Below are positions 32,842 through 43,921 of a stretch of 64,000 bases of DNA, piece by piece. Source of the DNA: Saksenaea vasiformis B4078 (lineage: Eukaryota; Mucoromycota; Mucoromycetes; Mucorales; Saksenaeaceae); assembly GCA_000697055.1 (NCBI GenBank), contig JNDT01001301.1, positions 1-64,000 of the forward strand. The letters run 5' to 3'. Every line of letters starts with the position of its first letter. The stretch's first letter is position 1. Position numbers and translations under genes: made by a program. The notes below the pieces were generated by a model. It did no database searches, had not been told where the DNA came from, and worked only from the letters and a program-made list of their open reading frames with translations.

Positions 32842-35800
32842 TCATTGGGAATCTACGTCTAGGTGCCCTAATTCTGTCATCAACGAATCCACTTCTTGCA
32901 ACATGTCTTTCTTTTCGTCTGGTTTTCCGCCTTCCGTTTGCGCTGTTGCCATTGTTACTTGCGAACTGGATGGAGAAGGTGCTGGCGATGGTGACGTTAC
33001 TGGTGATAATCTTGAGCTAGCTAGCTTCTTTCCTTCGGCAAACAGATTCTCAAACAGCTCACGTCCCAAACTCTTCTGCCGCTCAGTCGTGGATTTATCC
33101 AATGTGAAACTCTGTGCAAATTTATGATCAAAGAACATTTCCAATGATTCGTTTGTCAGCGCAATCAGACGGAAAGACGGTAATGATATCTCAATCTCCT
33201 CCACCGAACACGATTCCAGCTGCTTCACCCTTTCTGCCAGGCTAGCACCTTGGCCCGTCATGGAAAGATCCGCTAACAAATGAGCCAGCCTGGCTTTATC
33301 CGGGGAATTACCCTGCGCTATGTCGGACTGCTCGCAACTCTGCACAATCAAACTGCTTACAGCATCCCATGCCACTGCCTCATCATCTTTTTGTCGAAAT
33401 AGCCAAAATAGTTCTTTCGCCAGGGATACGATATCGTCGCGTTTCAAACATTGATCTTCGTCAGTGTCATACATATGGAAGAATAATCCGATCTGCGACA
33501 TGAGATCCTAAATGACAAGACTTAAGTACCGCGTTAAGCAGCTATTATTCTTTACCCCGTGCATGATATCGCTCAAACCAATAACTGCGTCCTGAAAAGT
33601 GATTCCTTGATCTTTTTGGTGTAGGAAATGCCGATACAGTCGTTCCAGGAAGCGGTCACCTAACGCACGAGCAACTGCAGCATCAGGAGATCCATCCGCA
33701 GCCTTGAATTTGGCCCACTCTGTTATGCTGGCCATCATCTTTTGGAAGGTGTCTTTGTTCATGTGGGTCTCTGTCTTATCCCCTTTTTGCTTGGCATAAT
33801 ACAATGCACCGAAAAACTTATCGTAGACAATAGCGATCTCATCCTTTGAGAAGTTAGCCGTATCATCCAGATGTCGTATAGCAGATCGTTTTGTAAATGA
33901 TTCGATTCCTGCAACCACCTTAAGCTGGTTACGTCTTCGTAGATCAATCACCATATCATCTGTGACAAGCGAGAACTCCCTGTACTGTTATATGTGAGAT
34001 CAGCAGCAAACTGTCATTCACGTGTACTTACGGCTATTAACATCAACTCGTTGAATTTCTGATCGAAACATTAATAAACCGCGTTAACAAGCTCTAGTCT
34101 TACCGTCACGTTTTTTGCTTTCCCACTCTTCTCGTCGGCATATATTGGTGTATCAAGTGTGGCAAAGAATCGTTTAAGGATATCTAGGAATGCGCCATCA
34201 TCCTTTGCTTGTAACAGCTCCTCACCATTCAATTTAAGAATCGCTGTTAATAGCTAGAGAATTAGTCATGTTTGGACTACACTCTCTCACAAAAGTAGCA
34301 TACCAAGTCTATCGTCTCAAGTCAGCCTTACTAACAGAACACATCTGACTTACCCGATTTGAAATAATATCCGCGGTCCTTCCGTAAACAAACAATCCAA
34401 CACTCTAAAAGCAAAGAGGAGTGGCATTGAATTTACGTAGAGACTGAGAAACCAGGGAAGGCATGCAACAGAAAGCTGCACATCTGTTTTTTTGAAATGG
34501 TTCCACAGAATCGGCATCGTCTTCTCAACCAGTTGCTCAAATATGATCTGATCCAGTAGAGCACCATACATGGATGTACTAGTATCCACCGAGTCAGAAA
34601 CAATCCCTAAAATTTGGTCCCTCACCTGTAGTAACCTGGACACATGCGATCAACCAACACGTTCAAAATCCAGAAAGCTTGCTCCTCTGTCGCATAACTG
34701 TGAATGAGGCACTTAGTAGTTGCTTCATAGAAAGCAGGTTTACTCACATTAAAAGCGCAGACGTCACGATATTCATGGCCTGGCAGTACCCCAGCTCAGG
34801 ATTTCTCCAAGCGTACGCCGTGAGAACCCTGCGTAACCGGTCGATACCTTCAGGTGTTTGATATGCAGCATACTCGGGAAGCGACCTTTGCGATCGGTAA
34901 GACACAGAACACCTCCGTTTTCTAACGGAACGTACCGATTCAGATCTTTTTCAATCTCTTCCGTGGAAAGCGAACTCTGTCCTTTATAGGTTTCCAAAAT
35001 CTCATTGTAGGTGCCTTGATTGGCCATACGGAGATAGATGGCACCCGAACAGACTTCCCACAGTTCGCCTCGTAATTTGTTAGGTAACCCAACGCGGACA
35101 AGTTTACCAAACGTAGGAAGCTCAACAAGCGTTAGATTCCGTCCATTTTCTGTATCCTAAAAGTTCAGTGATGTATGCCTACGATTACTAATGACACTTG
35201 CCTTGGAAATAATGGCGCCACAGACTCATTTTGCGACGGTCTTTGCTTCGTTTTGCGTCGCCTGGATATCCAAATTTTATACCTAGTCCGCCTATCGGTT
35301 CATCGTCTACGTCTACAAGAAGATTTGCTTGACTTTGGAGAAGTCGCTCGGATTCGCAAGTTGTTAGGAAGGGTTTAAGCTGCTTCATTGTTGCCATCTG
35401 GCCTTGAAGCTGCTGCTTCAAATGATCGCAGAACTTCTCGCATGTCGTTTTATGAGCCTATCATCATCATATTAGTCACGTGTTCCTTTCAAAGGAAATG
35501 GATCACTTACATGAAGCTGAAATATATGTTCCATTTTATGCCAGGTAGTGATAGATAGAGCGGAATTGTAAGATCCAGTATTGAGCCGTTCAACCCGCTT
35601 TACAGTGTACAGCGGTAAGACAAGGAAACACATCGGTCGATGCTGTTGCGGCTGCGGCAATCTCGCCTCGGATTCAAAGGCCAAGAAAGTCTGTGATAGA
35701 TACACGCGACCTCGATAATGCGGTTTCTCGTTTTGCTGGTAATCAACAGCTCCTACTTTCGTATATTCCACATTCAATGCATCGACCAGGCGTTCTGTTA

Positions 35801-37084
35801 ATGGAAGCTTAAAGTGAAAACAGAAATTTTCGTTCCGTTTCTGTGCCGCAAGGTCTTGCTTTAGGGGATTGATAAGCTGCCTACCGTCGGCAGAATTAAT
35901 AGGAGCTGCGTTGTTACGATCCAGAAAAGAGTGGGCCTCAAATGTCGCATCGTTGGAGGCACCTGGAGCATCTGTTCCGGTATTTTTCAGTAACCGGAGC
36001 ATAGCTTGACCTGTAAGTTGCACAAGAAGATCGTACACCTAACCACGCGCATTAACTTTGCCTCGTTGTCCGTTTTCTTCCTTTTACCTCATCGCGTCGA
36101 AACATTGTTGTGAAAAGATGCTACTAGTAGGTATTATATCATCAGACCATCCATATTTGTTATTGCTACCTCTGTCTTGTCCTTGGTTGTGATCTTTAAG
36201 CTGTCACCGAACATTCCTCTTTTTGATCTCTCTTTTGATAGATCCTGCACATCTTTTAACTCCAGTAATGCCTTCATCTCCATCCCGAGCAAGAACGAAT
36301 AGAACCCGACGTAATTTTCGCTAATATACATCCACCCCTGTCTTCCGTTGTATGCACAGGAATAATCTTGCACAGTAGTCAGAGAGGAGCTACAGAAACA
36401 GCCAACTACTTACAGCTCACTAATCTTTCGGAAGGTGGTACATCAAATATTTGACGGAAAGTTCGGGATGCGTTCCGGACATTCTCATCAGAAGACAACT
36501 CATCCGTTCCATTGTCTAGAACAGCCATTGAACAACCTGGATGAAAATAAAATAATGACTTACCAATAGTGCTTACAATCATGCTAATTTTCTCGGCCAT
36601 CCACTCTTCTTTGCTAAACGGGTCATCGATCGTATCCAACTCGGGTATTATGTTCGTCTGAATCCATGTCCATGCTGACTCTATCCTTTGTTCTGTCTCT
36701 GCCACTGCGATCTGCAGACATATTGCGTTTGTTTCTCGTTGAAAAAGAATCCGGTATGGAAGTTGCTTTGTATCAAACCTTGTATTTTTTGGAAATAAAA
36801 AGGTTCAGCATGAAGAACATCTTATCGTAATGTACGTACACATTCACAATGGTACTTAATAAGCTTTTAAATATTGGATTACCCGGGGAATGATATTTTT
36901 GCAGTAAAAAGTTATCTTGCTGCTGCACTGTTGTCCAGAAAGGGGTCAAGGTAATGTCCGTAGGCGTTGGCAAAGTGAACACCTGAATTCAGTAGCACTT
37001 CAGTCGGCAAGAATAACAGGGAGCTAGAGTCAAGATACTTACATTGCACGGGACACCAGAACGGGAAGGTTCAAAACTTGCCAT
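32842..37084 (-). CDS. GRAM-TBC RabGAP with EF-hand region (Gyp2/Mdr1, TBC1D9-like)
   Basis: This is a multi-exon gene (a dozen or more exons; individual borders not all resolved) from ATG 37084 to stop 32842. Two GRAM-like regions are visible: [26 protein letters not shown] and [17 protein letters not shown]...[21 protein letters not shown] domain follows with [21 protein letters not shown], the catalytic IxxDxxR motif as IEKDLNR, the YxQ motif as GYCQAMN, and [22 protein letters not shown]. The C-terminal part has an EF-hand-like [15 protein letters not shown] and a Ser/Pro-rich tail. It stimulates GTP hydrolysis by Rab/Ypt GTPases in trafficking. Both catalytic fingers are intact. Confidence 0.88.
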
Positions 37085-37605
37085 TGCACTCGTGTTCAAT
37101 CGAGAACTTTGAAACGGGTGTTATGCCAAAGGAACATCGCTGCGCGAGTTAAAAAGCCAGTCCTTTCACGTGTACCGGAGGAAGCCTCGAAAACGGATTT
37201 AAAGCGTTCAATCGCGGTGCATGATTTCGGTGTGACAACGCTGAGATGCAATGAGATGCATCGAGAATGCTGTAGCACTTTCAGTTTTTGACCGGAAGTA
37301 CATACATTTAAACGGAGGGTAGAACGCTGAAGAGCTCGCACACGATATCTCTACACAAATTCTAGAATCATTTGCTGATCTCCTACAAAAACAAAGTTCA
37401 TGGGTCTTACCAACGCGTCCACAAACACCGGAGTTATCCTACATTTATGCGTTGCCTTTAGACTGCTTGGCATCGGCTTCAACTAAACTCCACGTCGGGG
37501 TATAGTGCTATTGCGTGCAGTACTCCTAAATCTTACATACGAAACGAACCTGTATGTGCATCCTGTTAGCGGATTACCGATCTCAGTGTTCAGTTGTTTT
37601 AGACG
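37085..37605. other. Upstream flank of the RabGAP gene
   Basis: No gene is supported. Short ORFs on both strands near 37096-37341 overlap each other and have no motif. Confidence 0.35.
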
Positions 37606-37765
37606 ACGAGACGTGATGGGTATTTAAAGAGATGCATAAATCGTTCTTTCTTCGGTCTTGTTTTCTTCAACGTCTTGGATTTGTACGTCAGATAAAATAC
37701 ACGTCCAGGATCACTCATGTCTTTTCGTCTGGCATTTACCCGGTAATTCTTCTAGTGTAAATAAA
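37606..37765. repeat. Dispersed noncoding repeat, 5' fragment (copy C)
   Basis: The region GTATTTAAAGAGATGCATAAATCG, then GTACGTCAGATAAAATACACG and TCCAGGATCACTCATGTCTTTT corresponds to the 5' blocks of copies A and B. The hairpin and 3' blocks do not follow, so the copy is truncated. Confidence 0.5.
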
Positions 37766-38655
37766 GAACTACGACATAACGCTCTTCCACCCAGGGCAAT
37801 ATCTCTCAGTTGAATTTATACCACCGCACCATCAGCATCGTTTTATCAGGTAGCACTGCACGGTACAGCCGAGCTCCCCATACTAAATGAATTACGGGAT
37901 ATATACGATCGATAGCTCAAATGGACCAGCATTGCCCGACATGGAGACAACAATAATGGAAAGCTATCTAGCCATCGTAAGTCAACGGTCTAGTGACCAG
38001 AACATAGATAAATGATCCCAGAGACAACGGTTAACATCATTGGCGAGATGAACAGACTCGATAAAATCCATTACACTAACTTATTCATATAAGAACAACA
38101 CAGGCGAATTTGGTCTTCAAGTCGAAAAAGAGTAAATTAAGTAGTCGCTACATGTATGCTGTCAAACTGTGTCGGAAAACGCCAGCAGCGGATCTGTCTG
38201 CCCTGTCGTAGAACAAATCGCACGTTACACTTTTTTTCATTTTCATCACTCATTCATCGGTCCAACGGGCAGTTCAGTTCGAAAGACGATTATTCGCAGA
38301 TTAGCTGATCAAATGTCGAATAACAACAACAACAACAACCACAACCTTTGTTCATCTGACAAATGGTGAAGACATTGAGATTCTATGTTCAACCGTGAGG
38401 GGATAAATAGCGAACGATCATTGGCTGGTGTATACTATAAATATTTTGCTCATTGCTGAACGTAAATGCTGTTCCGCTCTTACAATTCTCCTCAATTTCG
38501 TGGGAACTGATCCTATCTGGAGTAGACAGTGCGGTAAAAGAAGCTGGTGTTACCTTCCCACAATCAGTTAATTCTTTATCATCAAAAACCTATTTGAGGC
38601 GTTCTGTGGTTCTTCTCTTTTGCATTCGTTCTCTTCTTTTCCCGTTGTAACCACC
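37766..38655. other. Intergenic region upstream of the acyl-CoA synthetase
   Basis: It contains an AAC microsatellite (about 38319-38346). Nothing else is recognised. It includes the promoter region of the synthetase gene. Confidence 0.4.
38319..38346. repeat. (AAC)n microsatellite
   Basis: About eight AAC units (one interrupted) in noncoding DNA. Confidence 0.8.
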
Positions 38656-40806
38656 ATGTCTGAAACAGCACGCACAAGATTACAGTCTATTTCTCAACAT
38701 CTTCAAACCAGCGGGAACTCCTTTGAAGCATGTAAGTTTCTCAAGCCTTATATCCACCATCATGGATTTAGCTGATGTCTTTCTTTGGTTTGTGAAGTAC
38801 GGGTTAATCGTCCAGCTGGCCAGACGCCCAACATGAGTGCACTTAATCCCGTGCGCTTTTTGCTAAGAAGTGCCATGGTCCATGCCCGCAGGACAGCTGT
38901 GATTCACCGCAATCGATCCTACACGTATCAAGAATTCGCCGAGCGTTGCAGACGATTGGCTAACCTCTTGCGACTGGACTATGGCGTCGGCAAGGGAGAT
39001 CGTGTCGCAATTCTATGCCAGAATATCCCTGTCGTTGTCGAAGCGCATTATGCTGTACCAGCTGCTGGTGCCATCATGGTCCCGCTGAACACACGTCTGG
39101 CTGCAGCTGAAATCGAATATGTCCTTAATCATTCGGGCGCTACAGTACTGATTGTTCAGGAGGATCTGCGGCGTCTTGTGACTCCTGCACTTCAAGCATC
39201 CTTGAAAATGATACCCGTTTCTGATGCTGAGAAGGATGATCCATATGATCTTCTGCTAGAGAAATGCAACGCTACTCTCCAGTGGAAGGATATGTCTCTG
39301 GACGTGGAGGATAATGACTTGATCTCCCTAAATTACACATCCGGATCAACTGGCCGACCCAAGGGCGTTATGACGACCTACCGTGGGGCCTACCTTACAG
39401 CGCTGAGTCTTGCGATTCATCATAGCGTCTCAGCTGAGAGCGTGTTTCTGTGGACATCGCCATTATTCCATTGCAACGGTAAGAGAAGAAAGAGTTACAA
39501 CGCGTCTTTGCTTATGGATCGGTCTGACAGGTTGGTGCTTTCCTTGGACTATGGTGGCAGTCGGAGGTACAACCGAAAAAAGAGAGCAATGGCGTTACTA
39601 ATTTATTTTTAATGTCAGGAACGCAAATCATGCTGAACAAGATGGATTACGCATATATTTGGAAAATGTTTAAAGAGGCTGGTGTAACCCATTACTGTGG
39701 AGCACCTACTGTGCAGAATGAAATCTGCCATCACAAGGATGCGGTGAGATTGGAACAACCTGTCAGAGTGATGGTTGGAGGTTTGTGTTCCCATTTTGTT
39801 TTAATAGTTTGTTTGTGTCGCTGAATAGAAGAGACTGATGTAGGGTCCGCGCTATCTAGTACCACCATGAAATGTCTGAGAAAACTAAACATTCATCCTA
39901 TCCATATCTACGGTTTGACCGAAACGTACGGTCCTGCAGTAATTACTTACAACCCCCAGTCGCTTTCGGACTTGCCAGAGGAGCAGCAAGTCAAGATGTT
40001 GGCACGACAAGGTTTTAGCATGGTGGTCAACGAAGAGCTGCGAGTGTTGGACCGTGACACGGCAAAAGATGTGACCCCCGACGGCAAGACAATCGGTGAA
40101 ATCTGTTTTGCAGGAAATCAGACGATGCTTGGCTATTACAAGGATCCAGTTGAAACTGAAAAGGCTTTCAGAGGTGGTGTTTTCTGGTCAGGAGATTTGG
40201 CTATCCGTCACCCGGATGGAGCGATTGAAATTGTTGATCGCAGTAAAGACGTCATCGTCTCGGGTGGTGAAAACATAAGTTCGATCGAAGTTGAAGGGGT
40301 CATCGTCCAGATTGACGGTGTTTCAGAATGGTTAGTGAACTTAAATCATCTGGTAAAGCACGCGTCCTAACAAATGCTATTCACAGTGCTATTGTCGGTG
40401 GACCTGACGAGAAATGGGGAGAAAGGCCCTATGCTTTTGTTGTATTGATGCCTGGAAAAACCATGACAGAAGAGAAGGTCATTTCTTACTGTCGGCAGCA
40501 TTTGGCAGGTTATAAGGTAAGACTATATGGAATCCATTCGCAGATACTGAAACGAGCCACTTGCAGTGTCCGTCCAAAGTCCTGTTTGTCGACTCTCTTC
40601 CCAAAACAAGGTAAGTTCCTCAAGTTAGGGTTACAGTCATACCAACTTGTACTCATGATCTTTTACATATCTTTAAACGTATAGCACTGGTAAGTTTACA
40701 TGAAGAACTATAACACATGGTAACACGATCATGGATTGTAGGCAAAATACAAAAATTCGTGTTGCGAGAGAATTTGTGGAAGGGTTATCAAAAAAAAATT
40801 AATTAA
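38656..40806 (+). CDS. AMP-forming acyl-CoA synthetase (ANL superfamily)
   Basis: Nine exons: 38656-38731, 38798-39478, 39531-39566, 39619-39780, 39844-40330, 40387-40516, 40567-40610, 40685-40689 (5 nt), 40742-40806, giving 561 aa. It activates a carboxylic acid as acyl-AMP and then acyl-CoA. ANL motifs: YTSGSTGRPKGVMTTYRGA (P-loop), HIYGLTETYGP, FWSGDLAIRHPDGAIEIVDRSKDVIVSGGENISSIEVEG (hinge and GEN), and LPKTSTGKIQKFVLRE, whose STGK Lys is the usual adenylation lysine. The GVTHYCGAPTVQNEI and LRKLNIHPIHIYGLTETYGP context resembles plant/fungal medium-chain and short-chain acyl-activating enzymes. The substrate is undetermined. The C-terminus KKIN is not a peroxisomal signal. Confidence 0.93.
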
Positions 40807-41200
40807 GCAGAAAAAGAATCCAACGACCTGAAACTGTTAGCATACTTCTCAAATAGAGATCACCATTAAAAGCATTATTAAACTTGTGGCCTGCATCTGA
40901 TTGTTGCTTCTGAATTTCAAACAGCTACGCGAACAGCGTCCTTGGCTGATACATACTGATAGCGAGTGCATGTCTAAGTTGCAGAAAATGAGATAATGTG
41001 TAACTTTTTCTGATGCATATGTTTCTCCTCGTCACATATGATACAATATGCTTATGTTACAGGCTCTTCCTTTGAGAAATGACGTTTCTTTTTGTTTTAG
41101 TCCGAACAGTCATGTCAGCCGCAAACAACTAGCATATTGAGTAGCGATACAGCTCTTGTATTTAGTCAGGCATACAGTGAGTCCAAAGAAGCAATGTCGC

Positions 41201-41998
41201 ATGAAGTTTTTGCGCGACTTCAGGAATGTGTCCCTATCTCTGAATCAAAGCGGCTGTGATGTCGGTTATCTACTAAGTCGAAACGGTGAAGTTCGTGAGA
41301 CTCGGTGTACTGTTTATTTTTCTGGAAAAGAACGAGGAACTATTTTACTAAAAACCCCTCTAGATAACCGAATTCAGCGGAGTGATGTGTGGTACACTTA
41401 TTAGGAACTGTTGTATAGCATTGAGTTGTTTGGCCATAACAGCGGCAATATTCAAGATCTGCGGATTCTCTCTTTATATTGCGTTTTTGCATTTTCTAAA
41501 GATGGCATGGCGAACCGTTCTGTTTCCAAATATCTGGGTCAAACAAGCCATGATGTCTTATTCCGTGATCTTTCGCCGATCATTCAACAAGAATATCCTC
41601 AACCATCAATCCATCTTTCGATCTGGTCGAATACGTTAGCAAGATTGCCCATGTCCTGGACTGAAATCACCTCCCAGTGCCTCAACATATTGAACGAATC
41701 TAAACGAAACAATGACAATGATTTCATTGCTCCAAGCTGTACGTTTCAGTTAGCATCTCGATTAACCAGAGGGTTTGATGATAACATGTGTGAGGACAGC
41801 TTTGTCCACGTATATCTTGACGGTCTGCTGGATGGAATCTTTTTCACGAAAACAACACTGAAGCAAGACTGGTAAGATATTTATTGAAAACAAATTATCT
41901 GATTCGATAGGGCCAAAAAGTGGATGACAACGTCAGATCCTACCAATGTCTTCATATCAGATTGGATAGTTTACGTCAAACCTTGGCGTCAGGTTTAA
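41201..41998 (+). CDS. Lineage-specific protein, unrecognised
   Basis: Pieces: ATG near 41201 (MKFLRDFRNVSLSLNQSGCDVGYLLSRN), a long open stretch 41415-41873 (HDVLFRDLSPIIQQEYPQ, EDSFVHVYLDGLLDGIFFT, LKQDW), then a clear intron 41874-41919 and a last exon encoding AKKWMTTSDPTNVFISDWIVYVKPWRQV. The join between the first two pieces was not resolved. The T/SF-V-H-x-Y-L plus LKxDWA arrangement recalls expanded uncharacterised families of Mucoromycota, but this is only a resemblance. It may be a mobile-element-associated or decaying gene. Confidence 0.35.
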
Positions 41999-42245
41999 TT
42001 TTGTGTTTTGAATCAAAAGAAATTCAAGTAGATGAACATTTTGGTTTATAGACTATTTTTGAAGTAAAAGACTAAAAGCAATTTGATTGTGGGCAATGAT
42101 AGTATCAAGCTTTCGATTCTGACATCATTTTCAAAGAGTTCTTTCATCAGAAAGTTATCATTGGATTTTTTTTGGACCTTTTCCATCAAGCTGGATCCAA
42201 CCAAAAAAAAAAAAAGATTCAAGAGGAAGGGTACACTAGTTTGCT

Positions 42246-43921
42246 CTACAGCTTTGCCAGTTTTCCTCTTGGGATCATCTTTTCATACGCGATTCTTGAG
42301 AGGTTGTCGACCGGTGTCGAAACGAAATGATCCTTGAGGTTACGGATATCAACCATATCACGCGTAATATCTTTGATAGTTGGAGTGCCCATCAATCGCA
42401 TACACATTTCCAGCTCTTGGTGCAACAGTTCAATGAGTCGTATGACACCAGCGTCTCCGTAGGTCGACATGGCAAACTAATCAAGCAGACGTCATCAGAA
42501 TTCTGCAACGTATTTCACTTTCCTTTGTAATCGTAGTAACTTACCAAGGCCGGTCTTCCTATACCGACCCCTTTTGCGCCCAATGCGATCGCTTTGAATA
42601 TATCTGAACCACGACGGATACCACCGTCTACATACACTTCAAAGTTCTTGTCCAGATTTTCCCGACGGAGCGCATCCATCACATCAGGCAGAATTTCAAC
42701 AGGTGAAGGAGCGAAATCAAGCTGACGACCACCATGATTGGACAAGACGATACCCTGACAACCCATACGAGCAGCTTTGACCGCATCTTCTGGTGTCTGG
42801 ACACCCTTGAGGATAATTGGCATTTTGGTGATGCTCTTAAACCATGGAAGATCATCCCAGTTTAAGGATGGGTCGATAAATGTGCTAATGTAACGAGCGG
42901 CGCCCTCTCCACGGGAAACGCCGTTGTCCTCCATCTCATCAGGGGCTTCATCTTGATATTTGACTCGCATGTCTTTTTCACGTCGACCAAGCTGTGGAGC
43001 ATCCACAGTTATGAACAACCCTTTGATACCTCGCGATTCTGCGTGTCGGATAAACTTTTCGGTGATATTGCGGTCTGCGTTTACATAAAGTTGAACCCAT
43101 TGATCTTGATTAGGTTGGGCGGCGTTTCGTATTTCGTCAAATGAAAACGAAGCCAAGGTAGGAATCATTTGAATGATATTAGTTTTCGCAGCCGCGCGAG
43201 CCAGAACCAGCTCACCCTCGGGATGACCAAGTTTTCCTAATGCAGTGCCAGTAATGTAAAGTGGCATGGACACATTGGTGCCAAGCATATTGGTACTCAT
43301 GTCAATATTCTTGACATTGATCATGACACGAGGTCGAAGCCAAATGCGGTGAAATGCATTATGATTTTCACGCATGGAGATCTCATCGTCTGCACCAGAG
43401 GAGTAATAGGCCCACGCCTCAGGTCGAAGGACAGTCTTTGCAACGGCTAAAATACATGAAACATGTTAGAGATTGGTGTGCATGGAGCAACCGCCGACTC
43501 ACATTCAAAGTCAAACGCGTTGTACATTTCGTCTAAACGTGGCATATTCTCCCTTGCCAAGCGTAACTTCTTTTCTTGTTCTGTTTCCACCTTGGGTACT
43601 TTGGCTAAGGCGGCCGTATCGATTTGTCCCTTACAGACATTGGGAGAAAGGTACCGGTCAATGATATCCAGTGGATGAATGGGGTCAAACGCGTCCGTAG
43701 CATCTTGCCCTGCATATTTAAGAAGAATACGTTGACCTCCCGGATGTTCCGGTAAAAACTTTGTCAAGTCGTATACCTTGCCGTGGATGATCAGCCACAA
43801 ATCATCTTAACATCGTGGGAACTTTAGATTAGCTATCTTATTTAAGTCTTAAATAGACATCTTCACCTTTAGTACTATGCTTGGACACTTCTTGAGGGGA
43901 GATTGTCTTCATGGTATTCAT
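42246..43921 (-). CDS. Flavocytochrome b2-type L-lactate/2-hydroxyacid dehydrogenase
   Basis: Exons 43921-43867, 43805-43503, 43446-42545, 42476-42246 give 496 aa. An N-terminal cytochrome b5 domain ([45 protein letters not shown]; heme His in HPGG and in PIHP) is fused to an FMN-dependent hydroxyacid dehydrogenase barrel. Barrel motifs are [79 protein letters not shown] (catalytic His), [29 protein letters not shown]. It matches yeast Cyb2. The start [16 protein letters not shown] leaves no room for a mitochondrial presequence, so the enzyme may be cytosolic unless an upstream exon exists. Confidence 0.93.
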
